Part shown: in pieces, positions 12,910-24,400 of the stretch | How positions within the stretch are numbered: position 1 is the stretch's first letter | How the letters are laid out: each line of letters opens with the position of its first letter | From: Tubulanus polymorphus | Taxonomy: Eukaryota; Nemertea; Palaeonemertea; Tubulaniformes; Tubulanidae | NCBI RefSeq assembly: GCF_964204645.1 | Contig: NC_134028.1 | Location: 24,774,153 to 24,838,152 of the forward strand | Direction of reading: 5' to 3' | Length of the DNA: 64,000 nucleotides | The notes under the pieces: model-generated | Seen by the model: the letters and a program-made list of their open reading frames with translations, nothing else | Databases searched by the model: none | Told to the model about the DNA's origin: nothing | Made by a program: the position numbers and the translations under genes

Positions 12910-13008
12910 CTACTTAAAAAAATAAATGAAGATATGATAATTAAGTTGTCAGTTTTTATATGGACGGATATAAATAAAATCTACTGGTTTCGAGATGGAG
13001 AAGAGAGA

Positions 13009-16000
13009 TCACGGGTAAAGTAACATAGCTACATCGTTCATACCGCTATCCCTCAGGGCCTTCTCCAGATTGATCGCATACGCGTGGTTTCCTTCACGAT
13101 TTCGCCATGATTTCAACATGAAAAATGCCTGCAACAAAATCAGCATCGATTCATTAAAAAGACAATTTTTACAAGCCAGGAATACATCATCTTTCAGAGA
13201 CCCATACAGAAGACTATTTTTCAACTGTGAGATGTTGGCTGAAAATATTTTCTGTCCATGGTATAATAATCCATATATAATAATAATAATCTATTTCCAC
13301 ATGTCGTAAAGAGATACACAAAAAAATATACAAAATATGATGTTTTTATGTAATGTGGAGGAAATTAGATGAAGCCAACAAAGGCTTATAAATATTTTCC
13401 GTCGAATCAGATGTTGCTTTCGCGTCTCTCACAAATTTTTCATGGACCAAAAAGATCTGACTTGAAAGCAGAGTCTATTGTACGTAAACGCGTAATTCTA
13501 TGAATAATCAAATGAGCCCAAACAGTCTAAGTATAAAACGCGTTTAGTTTGAGCGTGGACACTAAACCAAATGGCAATATATGTTTAAGGGGATGTTTAA
13601 TCCATTGGAAATGGTTCTGGAATGTTGCCTTTGTCAACATATAATAAGGATCCAGTTCTACAATGAAAAGTTCAACTCTAAAATCGATTTATGCAAAACG
13701 GTAATGACTATCAATAATCAATTTTTATGAGAATGGTTCAAAGATTAGAAATTTTCTTGTACTCAGCATTTACAAATACTTACAGTGTCTTTATGATCAG
13801 GAAACCGAAGTTCAAATTCGTTGATATCTGTTGATGTAAATCCCAGTTTATTTGCTACTAGATACCAGTCTCTTCTATAGATCTTTCCAGCTATTTCGTT
13901 CAGTTTGTAATCGGTCGGGATTTGTCTTGAAAACTCGGGTTCTGGACTTTGGCGTTTCTGCATTTAGAAATCTTAGAATTTACACTCATTTAGTATAGAT
14001 TTGGTACATTATTTCTGCTAGCTCTAGTTCGACAATTACAGCCAAGAGCTGTATTATCCCCCCTCCCCCCATTAAAACACAAAATCCCGCAGTAGGTGAA
14101 CAGAGAAATTTCTTCGTTGTTCTTACATGCTGTGATTTTTTAAATCCTGTAATATCAGGTCCAGATGAAAGTTCTTTAATGTCGGCGGGAATGATCTCGA
14201 AATTGAATATTTCCGCTTTAGCGTCTGGTGGTATATTCCGCGCCCACTTCACAAAATCAACTTCTTCAATTACACCTACAACAACAGGAATAGAAATAAA
14301 ATACAAATCTGAAGAATGAAGGGGAACACATTTTCGTTAATGACTCCGTATGTACATAATACTTCGCGTGTAGTTGGTTTTCCAATAGCTATTGCAAAAT
14401 ATATAAAAGTTCTACCTTTATTGTTGGGATCCATTTCTCGGAAGAAAACTTCTACTAAAACAGTCAGCGACTCCTTCAACAAAATATTAATACATATATT
14501 TGAGATAATTAGTGTACAAAATAAAATGACGGGATTTAGTTTCAAATCCCTAATGAGATTCAGTTTAAAATTTTCATACTAGGTGAGTGTAAAGCTTTTC
14601 CTTGAAGACGGGAGATAAAATGGGGGATAAAATGGGGATAAAATGGAACTGTGCAGATGTGGAAGGTAAATTGTTCTAGAGGGCACGACACCTGCACAGA
14701 CGCCTCAAGATAATTATTTTGAAAGAGAATATTTTCAGCACAAACAGAAATACCAGTACCTGTGAGTCGTCAGGGTAGATCTTTGCTAATACCTTCTGCA
14801 ACAGGTCTTTCGATAAGGATTTCCCGTTATTCAACAAATGAAATAGAGCTGTCAGAAGAAGATAAATATCAACAATTTTATGCCAATAAAGATAAACTCG
14901 TATTTTAGAAGGGAAATAATCAATAATCGTTTCAGTTTCAAAGGCTAATTACATTTTTATTGAAAATGAGATGTCATAATAGCAACTACTAAACATAAAT
15001 CGTCTTTGTGAAACAGGCCCATATATATTTTATCACCCTTTTTGAAAAATGTTCTTGCCTTTGATTTTGGTTTCCGTGTTTGTGGTTTCTAACCACTGCA
15101 TCGCCGTGCAGAATGATAGGAACGTCACATTTCCATCTTCACCTTTCATGTTTTTCGTGATCTAGAGGAAAAGTGTACAAGGCATACAATATACAACCCG
15201 CTTAACTCATCGAGTGCCACAGTTTTTACCATCAAGGCTTTTTGTAATCAACTTTTGAAAAATAATGCATATTATCAAGTTCTGATGTTGTTGAATATCA
15301 ATGGAGTTAGTTGCATGAATATAGTCACTACCTTTGGATAAAACATCGATTTACTAAGATGGCCGCGTAGAATTGTTGACACTTACATTTCGAATGAAGA
15401 CGTTATTATTAAGTTTCGGTTGTTGTAACATCGATGGTTCAAGTATTCCATACTCGTTACAACCGAGCTGTTGAAATCGAGTCCATAACCGTTCCACCTC
15501 GAGGATGCTTACTAAATATATAAAATAGAAAGTTGAGAGGAGCATTTTATTGCCTGCTGAAAATGAGCATGAACTCAATTGTTTGATTTAGGTAAGCAAG
15601 CTCTAGTCAGTAACCTGTTTGTGGTTTAGTTTCATGATTGGTTCACAAGCCTATCCGATCATATACAGACTTACCACCAACAATTAGGTAACAAACTAAG
15701 CAAGCCTTGACTAGTCTGGGAGCAATATGGCAATATAGAAAGTTACGCAGAAAATTTTTTTGCAAGGAGCATAAACTGTTTCAATCGATTAAGCTCGGCA
15801 AGCTTAGATTATTCTTAAAGCAATATGACAATATATAGCAACTTTGTCACCCAGGTGAGGGAAGTTTGAATGCCTTTTCCTATACCAGACCTGTACATTT
15901 GTAATACTAATGTGGGTAAGGTTGCAGCCTATATGATGAGTACTAAAATCTACTGCCTGGTTGTTCGGGGACAGTAGGTGCGAAGAAAGTGAAAAGGACT

Positions 16001-16103
16001 TACATGCCGTTACTTCAGAATGAGTACTGATCCATTCAGCGTCATACGGCGTCACTTCAATGAAACCTCCTTCATCATGTAAATGACTCGAGTATGCCCC
16101 CAT
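13009..16103 (-). CDS. EF-hand (calcineurin-B/CHP-like) protein with C-terminal Death domain
   Basis: Eight exons on the minus strand: 16103-16004, 15511-15387, 15161-15059, 14848-14760, 14473-14416, 14275-14127, 13957-13784, 13128-13009 (305 codons plus stop). The start MGAYSSHL fits N-myristoylation (Gly2, Ser6), as in calcineurin B/CHP proteins; an in-frame ATG 11 codons upstream is the alternative. Residues 36-110 resemble a first EF-hand pair (EVERLWTRFQQLG, ILEPSML, NNNVFIRN, DGNVTFLSF), with degenerate loops. A near-canonical loop DPNNKGVIEEVD lies at 154-165, ending in Asp instead of Glu. Residues about 224-303 form a Death domain (ELRFPDHKDTAFFMLKSW, RNREGN, LEKALRDSGMNDVAMLL). The intron after exon 3 uses a GC donor. 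Inferred role: a membrane-anchored, calcium-responsive adaptor recruiting Death-domain partners. I know of no standard named orthologue. The exon-5 acceptor is the weakest splice call. Confidence 0.72.
15640..15687. repeat. Short dispersed repeat, copy 1
   Basis: The phrase 'acaagcctatccgat', then 'cttaccaccaac.att', recurs at 20121-20167 in an M1AP intron. It is probably a fragment of a short interspersed element; the family is not recognised. Confidence 0.5.
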
Positions 16104-16484
16104 TGAACTGGATTTTGAGCAGGAATGGTGAAGCAATTCGAAAGGATTGTAGGCCTACTTCAACTGCAATTCTAGTGGATTTTTGTTTTGTAAATTTTTG
16201 TTTGGCTCAACGACCTTGCAACACGAACTGCGCGCAGCAAAATTCTCTTTAACCGACAAATCAAATCTTCTTTATTGTTCAAGTGACGCGTGATAAACAT
16301 GAACTCATGATGAAATATGGCAATGAACTAAAGTGAACAGAAAGGCATAAATGTAAAACTTAAAAAGAAACAAAACTTACAGTTAACCAACAGTTGAGAA
16401 AGATTTACATCATTATTCTCAAGGTCGTTGAGACTTATTGACAGTAGTACCCGCCAAAATTAAATCCGTCACGCTTTAGGAAAC
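16104..16484. promoter_or_regulatory. Putative bidirectional promoter, EF-hand/Death gene and M1AP
   Basis: Only 381 bp separates the divergent start codons at 16103 (-) and 16485 (+), so the two genes probably share a promoter region. I see no convincing TATA box or other specific element. Confidence 0.35.
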
Positions 16485-19400
16485 ATGGAAAAAGAAACGA
16501 CTCATCGCGTGGTGTTTGCTAGACAACCTGGTAGGCCGGTGTTTAGCACGAGATATGCGCCAAGAGAATGAACGGAGAGAGAAGGGCGCAGACTCTGTAG
16601 CGTCTTTCACGTCTCGACTCCTGACCTCGATCAGCCGCCCTCCCGCTTCGCCTTCAAGTCCAGGCCGCGTGGTGGGGTGGGGCACGTGCGTCTTACGTTT
16701 TGTGGTTTACGTGGTTGTGTTCGTGGGTGGCTTTCTCTAGGGGTTCCCAGCCCATCCGATCACAAAAAACTAAATAATATGCATTCCCATCAGATTAAGG
16801 CTACAAAGACCTCTAACATAATTGCATGCAACTAATGAATGAAATGAAATTCTTGAATTGTGAGTGAACACAGTTCAGGCTTTCTCTCTAGCCTGACCCA
16901 GCGAGAACGCACGGTAGTAATTGAATTGTGTTGTTTATTTTCAGCGAGGATTTTCATGGTAGATCTAAACCACCCTTTCGACATGGACATGTGTCACTGT
17001 TTGAATCAGGCATTGGATTGTTTTATGAATTTAGTTTCCAGACTGGTCGGACCGAGTCGGGTGCCATTTTTCGGTTTGTGCGCTCTGACTGACAAATGCC
17101 AGGTAAAAGGTCACCGAATCACATTTCAATCGCAACCCGATGGCAGTAATATAGCTTGATTCATTTTCAGAATAGAAGGATTCCTTTACACGCATAACTG
17201 CTAATTGCTCTTCATTTTCAGCATTTCGTTACTATTTTGTTCCAGGAAATACTGATTTAGTTTGACGCCACAAGCCTACAGAAATATGAAATAAGTTACT
17301 GGGGGCCTTAACTTAACATTCATTACTGATTTGATTTAAATCGATTACAAATGAACTGAATTGACGAAGAAATTAAACCGATTTAAAATTTAAACCTTTT
17401 TGTGAAACTGGGCCCGTAGGCTTTCATTGGCAATCTATGATTCTTTGATCTATTTTTCGTGGCCAGGCTCCAAGATCAATTTGATGAACAATTTAATGAA
17501 ACCATAGCGCTATCTTTCTGAATGTCCTTTTTCTGCCAAATTTCGTAGGTTTTATTTCCACTGCAATGCACAAAAGGTAACGTGAACAGCTTACGAATGG
17601 CGCTCGGTGAGTTGCAGGCGATATGTAACAGCTATCATGGTGGTAGGCTTACCGGGAATAAAGACTTCAAAACGGACATCTACTTGCGAGACGCGCTTCA
17701 AACTGCAACCGCCCAATATAAACAACAAAGCCAATCACTTATTCAGGTAGTCGGAAAAATCATCGTTACGTGTATTCGTACAGCGTCGGATCCAGGATTT
17801 CGGGTAGGGTTCACGCGGTAGCTTCTTCCCCAGAATACGTCTGAGGCGATTAGACGCGCTTAGCACGATCTCTACTTCGGGAAAACCAAACGCAAATGGG
17901 GTGGGTGCTTCACGTACTTACAGTGCCCCCTAAGATCCGCGGAAAATACTTGCTGGAAATAAGAAGGGCCTCGGAATGAATGAAGTTAAAATCTGTAATA
18001 CGCATGCACGTATGTTAGGAGCGAATCTAATTTATCTGTTATAGTCCAGTGGTTACTGGTGTCAATTAGAAGTATTTTTGGTGACGTGTCAAGACGGAAT
18101 GAAGATCGCACGGCAAATTGAAAACGCGATACACACTGAAAACCTCGATGATTTAAAGGTAGCGAATTTTCGGCTAATTCTCGCAATTTCCCTTTCGCCA
18201 TTTTCTCAGTTTCATAACCACGTTCCACACTACGCCACTTAGAACAATTTTGAATCCTTGACATTGATTCAATGCCCTTATTGAATAATCTTAATTTTGG
18301 AACTGGAACTTTAAAGGCAAAATATGAAATTTCCGGTGAAAAATAGAATTTAGAACTTAAATAATTGCGGAACTTGGATTTAAAAAGGGGTCGTCCACAC
18401 CCCTTCCCTTCTAATGACGCCCATACATGTGTAGCTTTTGCCTTTGACTGCCTGTCAATCACAAAATTATATACATTGAAAATTGCTGTATATCTTTATT
18501 TCTTTACTCATTTTCAGAAAGTGCAAATCATTCTATTGTCGAACCCGGAACACTTTGGATTCAATTTGCAATTGTCGGGCCTCAGCAACAGTCAATCTAG
18601 CGACTGTTCGATTACAACCAGCAGCGTCGATAGTATCGTTGACGTCACTAGAGTGAACGCGGATCCTCTGAGTTTCGATCAGTTTTTCAAGTCGTGGATG
18701 CGAGATGGTGGAACTGAAAAAGAGCACTTGCACATCATCATGCCTCCAGCAGCTCCAGGTTTATAAATATGATACAGCAGATTCCGCTCGAGTCGTGGAC
18801 TATATTTGTCCGACTTAGTCTGATTTTGAAATCGGATATCGAAGAACAGATAGGCCTACAGTCGAGATATGGCCGTTCGAATTTTTCTTTTTTATCGTAG
18901 TGCTCAATTGGAAATTTCGTAAAATATCTTGTAGGTGGGCCAGACTTAGTAATTAAGTGTGATATACACGAAAGACTCGTAAATCCGGCTTTGCTTCCAC
19001 ATCCAACGTCTTACGTACGTAGATTGGTACACTACGCGCAACGTCATTGAGGTCATGACGAATTCCTCTAAATTCACGAAAATCGAATCATAAATCTTTG
19101 CTGTACGTCTCTTTTCAGTCGTTACACATCGACGCAGGACTTTGTCGTCCTGGTCTAGGTCTGGGTAACAAACAGGGTGGATTTACAGTGCCCGTGCATA
19201 GATTACGAGCAGTCAATCAGGTCCAGGGTGATCAGATGTGTGAGTCGGTATTGTTCGGGCTGGTAAGTATGCAACTAGAAGCATATAGGGGGAAAAGTGA
19301 AGATGATGAATAAATGATAAATAAAGATGTATTATGATAATCGATAAGCGATATATAATGATCCAATGTAGGATGCTTTACCGGTCTGTAGATTAGACAA

Positions 19401-20831
19401 TGTAGCTTACTTAGGAAATCTTGCGAAATGACCAATTAATGAATTTAATGACGTTTTTAAATTAGAATACGCTGTTATTTGCTTTTTCAGCCGTTGATTT
19501 TGAAACCTACGTCTTGTTGGAAACTCGACTGGGACGATCTGGATAGCAATCAACAGCATTTCCAAGCAATTTCTCAACTACTTCTAGAGAAAGTATGTGA
19601 ACTAGGTGAAACCGAATGTCAGTTAGTCGGAACTATAGTCCGCAAATAGTGAACCACGTTACTGAGCACGGTCGCTGTGGTTCAGACCTAGTTTCAAGAT
19701 GACTGATACCGCGTATGACCGAACTGATAGTGCCTTCGCATAAAAGTTCGGGCCACTAGTTACGAAATCTGAAGTTTACCAAGAACTCATTCAGTCTATG
19801 GTTTCCCTAAAAAGCGATGAGTTGACTTCAATTGTCTTTTTCAGAACAAGTTTTTGTTGTGTAAACTCGAAGATATGAACTCCTCTGCGCCTCATGGATA
19901 TTTCATTATTTTGCCGTCAAATACATCGACTTTATTATTAAAATCAGTTGCCTCCTCGGAGTTGATGCTGCCCTGTACTAAACCGGTATTGGAAACTGTC
20001 TCAGCTGATGCGATGCAGAATATTTCAGATTCGCTGCATAATGCAAGTATTTAAAACGGATTTTATGTTCAACTAATGAATTTCTGATACGCTCCAACAA
20101 GCTCACGATCGGACAAGTAGGTTGGTACAAGCCTATCCGATTATAAAAGCTTACCACCAACGATTATTTAGACAGCTTCTAGGGAAATAAGTGAATAGGT
20201 TCTTACTGCCTTTAGATCAACATTTTGCATTATTCATAACAGGTTGAAACATTGACTGATTTTAACCCTTTGCTGTTGGATTCTGGATTGTACGACATTC
20301 TCGCAAACTCCGCCAAAGAAAATATAGGACCGAAGCGGAAGCTAAACATTCAGGTGCGTGTTACTTGACTGAATGCTATGTACAGGGTCCGATCTAAGCA
20401 CTTGCCCGATTGCCCGGAACAAGTATATTCTCATCAGGGCAAGTAAGTTATCATTGACACTTGTCCCCCGGGCTAGTGCAATTTCATGTCACAAAGCTTT
20501 TCTCCTAGTCGATACAACGGATGATTGTGCCACCAATCGGGACTGCCTGTATAGGGCAAGTAGCTTTTGGAGGGGGCAAGCGAAATTTCAGATATGCTTG
20601 CCCCCCCCCCCCCCGGGCAAGTGGCTTTCATTCCTTAGATCGGACCCTGTATGTACTTTACTTAATGAATTCTCTTTTAGACTGACATTGATTTTTTATT
20701 CATAGGAAAATAAGTATAATAGTGGACTAGGAGACTGTGTGCATGAGCAGCAGCAGAATCAGATCCGTAAAGGTTACTCACACGCTCCAGTGTTCAGGTC
20801 GGCGAAATCCTTATTTCCGACACGTCTGTAG
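16485..20831 (+). CDS. M1AP: Meiosis 1-associated protein (M1AP) homologue
   Basis: Ten exons: 16485-16530, 16945-17102, 17549-17746, 18518-18758, 18935-19014, 19119-19262, 19491-19592, 19845-20042, 20243-20353, 20706-20831 (467 codons plus stop; human M1AP is about 530). Similarity to vertebrate M1AP runs along the length: a beta-strand start RQPARIFMVDL, LVGPSRVPFFGL, an extended middle, and the hallmark LKPTSCWKLDWDDLDSNQQHF followed by YFIILPS and SSELMLP. M1AP acts in meiotic recombination and male fertility in mammals, with a vWA-like fold at its N-terminus. Exon 1 encodes only 15 residues, but its phase and sequence fit. The intron after exon 8 has a GC donor (20043). The C-terminus is Gln-rich and short. 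It converges on the SpvB/RHS gene 1. Confidence 0.9.
20121..20167. repeat. Short dispersed repeat, copy 2
   Basis: Second copy of the phrase described at 15640-15687, inside M1AP intron 8. Confidence 0.5.
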
Positions 20832-21406
20832 CCGAAAAATCGCGATGCGTCAAAGTTTCTCTATATGAATAATCTAACATCATAAAATATCTGTATATAT
20901 GTTTTAGAAATGATAAACATACATGTATAATGGACTATATTATATGGTTCATATTATGTCGTTTTCATTCTTATCTTTAATCTATACAAGAATTTATTGT
21001 TAGGTCGTTCGTCATTTCATTGAATAAATTATCATCAAGTTACGTTTATTGTTTTATCAGCGTGCGTCGTGCGTTCATTAATTGCTCGTTTCACCACGCC
21101 TGCTGGTTTGTTGAAATGACGTCCATGGTGCAGCGATGTACACAGGTATGTACAAAGTTTAATTCGAGAAATGGACGATTGATAAACAACAAAAATTCAT
21201 TTAGGGAAAAATCAACACGTAGCTAGGTTTCCATAAGCAAGTAATTGTCTAATTTAATTGAAGAACCACAATTACGAAGTGAAAAAAAGCTTCATCCCCA
21301 GAAGAAAAGAATGACGTTTCGACTCGATTCCAAGAATTTCCGAAATAGCCCCCGACACCTCAGGTTAAAGCGCCACCAAGGGCACCTTGTTAGCTCCCCC
21401 CCCCCG
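20832..21406. other. Convergent 3' region of M1AP and SpvB/RHS gene 1, with payload remnant
   Basis: An M1AP AATAAA lies at 21023-21028 and a minus-strand AATAAA at 21050-21045. From about 21326 to 21406 the sequence is a decayed match to 29412-29520, the C-terminal coding part of SpvB/RHS gene 2 ('attccaagaatttcc', 'agcccccgacacctc', 'caccaagggcacc'). It is the non-coding leftover of gene 1's lost C-terminus. Left of about 21326 the match stops, which marks the duplication edge. Confidence 0.7.
21023..21028 (+). terminator. M1AP polyadenylation signal
   Basis: AATAAA about 190 bp after the M1AP stop codon. Confidence 0.6.
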
Positions 21407-24400
21407 CTAAGTACCCTCGACAAATCCCGATGGATCGTTGTATCGTAGAGGGTTATTTTTAGCGCACGAGTAACGGTTAAAACTCTGCGTATCGTACGGA
21501 TCCTGTACGTGTGGATCAGGACTCAAGAATCGTCCGACCTCCGGGTCGTAGACACGACCGTTCATATGGATTAATTGCAGCTCATCGATTCGTTCCTGTC
21601 CAGTAAAATCTCGTTTAATACCAGAGACCGAAGCGGCTGAATAGGAAACAGAAGAACGCTCGAAAGCCCAATCTTTGAAGGGTTGAGGTTTTCCAAACAC
21701 GTTATAACGTTTTCTCAATAGTACCTGCCCGCTCTCACCAGTAATCGTATCAACTGATCCAACATGGTCGAGATGGACGTATCTCATATATGTATTGGAA
21801 TTTATAGCCGTCTCGATTCCCACTAGTTTATTATTAGCATAGATAAAATACTTGTGTTCATCGCCCTGATCGTTTTTAGTAACTTCGTACACCTTTCCGA
21901 TGTAGTATGCCTTCCTTTGATTGTTGTTATGGTGGTCAAATGTTTTTCTAACATATCGACTTCGATCTGGATCGTATTTGAAATTGACAACCTGGCTGCC
22001 CGTTTCAAACATTTCTAGCAAGTTGAAAGAGGTCCACCCAACCAACTGCATATTCTTGCGTATTACGTTCCCATTGTCGTCGTAAGCGTTAGAATTATGC
22101 CCAGTTTGGACGAGAGCCCTGGGCTTCTGCGAATGGTACACGTGATGTGGGCCGCCCATTCCGCTGAATCTACGAATATTACCGATTGCATCGTACTGCC
22201 AATCTTCGGTGAATGCGCGCTGATCAGCAGGATTCTGACTTCTCATAGTAGCTCTTACCACTCTATCGAGATTGTCGTATTCGAATGTTTCGATGGTTTT
22301 TCTCTCGCTGATGAGATCCTTCCTGCTCAGCATATTACCGTCTGTATTATAACCATACTGCCAGTGACGTAAGGTCCGCTTCGATTTGTCCGTACTACGT
22401 ATATGGGTCACGTGATTCATCAAGTCGTATTGATACTCGGTTAGTATCCCATTCCCAGACGTTTCCTTCGTTACCTGGCCAAACTGATCGTAGTTCAAAC
22501 CAGTCCAGTAGTTATCAGTAAGAGGACCACTACAAGCCGACTTGCGCACGGCAATCAAATATCCAGTTGGCGAATAGCAGTAATGCACAGTCTTTCCACC
22601 AGGGTATATTTGTTGTGTAATTTGGCTCTGCCTGTTATATGATGTTTTCACTTCCAATACCTTAGTTCCAATTGTTGTATTGACGATAAATTCTCTGCCA
22701 ACTGAATCATAATTATACTCCCTCGTGAAACCACCAGGCGCGGTTACCTTTGCCACCTTGCCCTTACCACGGGGCTTTGTATCATAAAACCAAAGCGTAT
22801 CGCCTTCTGGTTCATTCCTCTTGACGATCCTTCCGAGTTCATCAAAGTATTCTAGTTTCTCTTGCCCTTTAGCGTCGGTTTGTCGAACCAGTTCGCCAAA
22901 CGCATTGTATCCATATTTCCATGTTCCCATATCAGGGTCAGTCATTTGTATTTTATTTCCAACCTTGTCATAAATGAATTCGTCAGCATTACCAGCAGGA
23001 TCTGTTATCTTTTTTAAATTGCCCACAGCATCGTACTGATAATTAAGTTCACCGCCATTAGCATCAATAACCTTAATCATTCTATCCATTACATCTCGCT
23101 GAGTAGTTGTTTTATGTCCTTTTCCATCGAACGATTCCGTTATCAATCCTTTAAACACTTTTCTCGTCACGTGTCTCAAATTGCTGTCCATCGGCCGATC
23201 GACCTTCACTTCGCGACCAATGACGTCGTAAGTGTACTGCACCCAGGATCGTCTACAAGTTGATTCACAAGGTAGTGACTGTTTTGCTACAAGTCCCAGT
23301 CCACTGTATGTGATATCTTCATAAATATCTTTACCGTTAAAATCTTTCGTGTGAATTCGAATCACTCGATCGAGTTTGTCGTAGATTCTGCTTTCAGATG
23401 GTTTTCCAGGTTCAGATGTGGAAACCTTGTAACCAGCATGCGGTATGGTATTATCCCACTGATAGGACCAATTGATTTGCGACCCGTCTGGCCTCCTCTC
23501 TGAAAGCTTCCTTCCGAAATCGTCGTAGGTCCAACTCGTTTTTAAACCATTAGCACCGACCATAGCGATTGTGTTGCCTAATCTATCGTACTGATACGTT
23601 TCCGTGTGACCGAGGCTATTTGTAGCGCTCACTTTACGGACACCATTTGAATCATAGGCTGTCGTGACTGAACGAATCTGTTTCGCTTGATTACCGTGAG
23701 TGAATTTCGGAGTACGAGTTTGCTTTATCATGTTACCGAACTTATCGTAAATATTGTTACTTACTAATGCCAGATTATCATCAGGTTCAATGACCATTGA
23801 TGCGAGGGTTCTCTTAGTGACGTCATACGACCGAATCGTTTGCCGAACGGATATGTTTTCGTGTTGATCTGTATGTGTAACCTTCAGACAAAGAACCTGC
23901 CCGATAAACCAATTCTGCTTATTATTCAAAAACGATCTATTAGTTTCCTGTTTGAACGTGACTCCACCTCCACTAATCGTTCTCGTGATGTTTCGTGCAT
24001 TTCCGTATTCATCGATGTTCTTAAACTCTTCCGTTTCCACTTTTATCGGGGCTCCATCGATTTCATTGACCTTCTGTATGATCTTATCCAGAACGATCTG
24101 AATGTTGTTGGCTCCGGCCTGTGGATTTTGACGATGGCTGAATGTTTGACTTTTTTCCGACACGACTTTACCATTTACGTTAATAGTGCTCTTCGCCACC
24201 GTTCGAGTTAACGGGTAAATAAGGTTGTAAACATCTCTTCGAAGTTCGTTACTTTGAAGCGATTTCGCCTCTACCCACTCGTAGCCCAAGATACCACGAC
24301 CTTTCATGTTAATGAAGAGTGGTCCATAAGTAAAATCAGTAACATTTTGTCCGCCAATACCATTATCATTAGCGATGCGCTTCACCAGTTGTTGGGCGTT

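Larger units (their letters stand above)
11695..13008. other. CPSF4 3' UTR and convergent intergenic region
   Basis: The first ~650 bp is the likely CPSF4 3' UTR, ending after the AATAAA at about 12342-12347. The remainder lies between convergent genes and contains an (AT)n microsatellite at 12853-12904. No further gene is visible. Confidence 0.6.

Noticed and set aside
17986..18462. 158-codon minus-strand frame inside M1AP intron 3
   Set aside because: No recognisable domain, no matching splice partners, and it overlaps the next M1AP exon's upstream region. It is probably a chance frame or TE debris.
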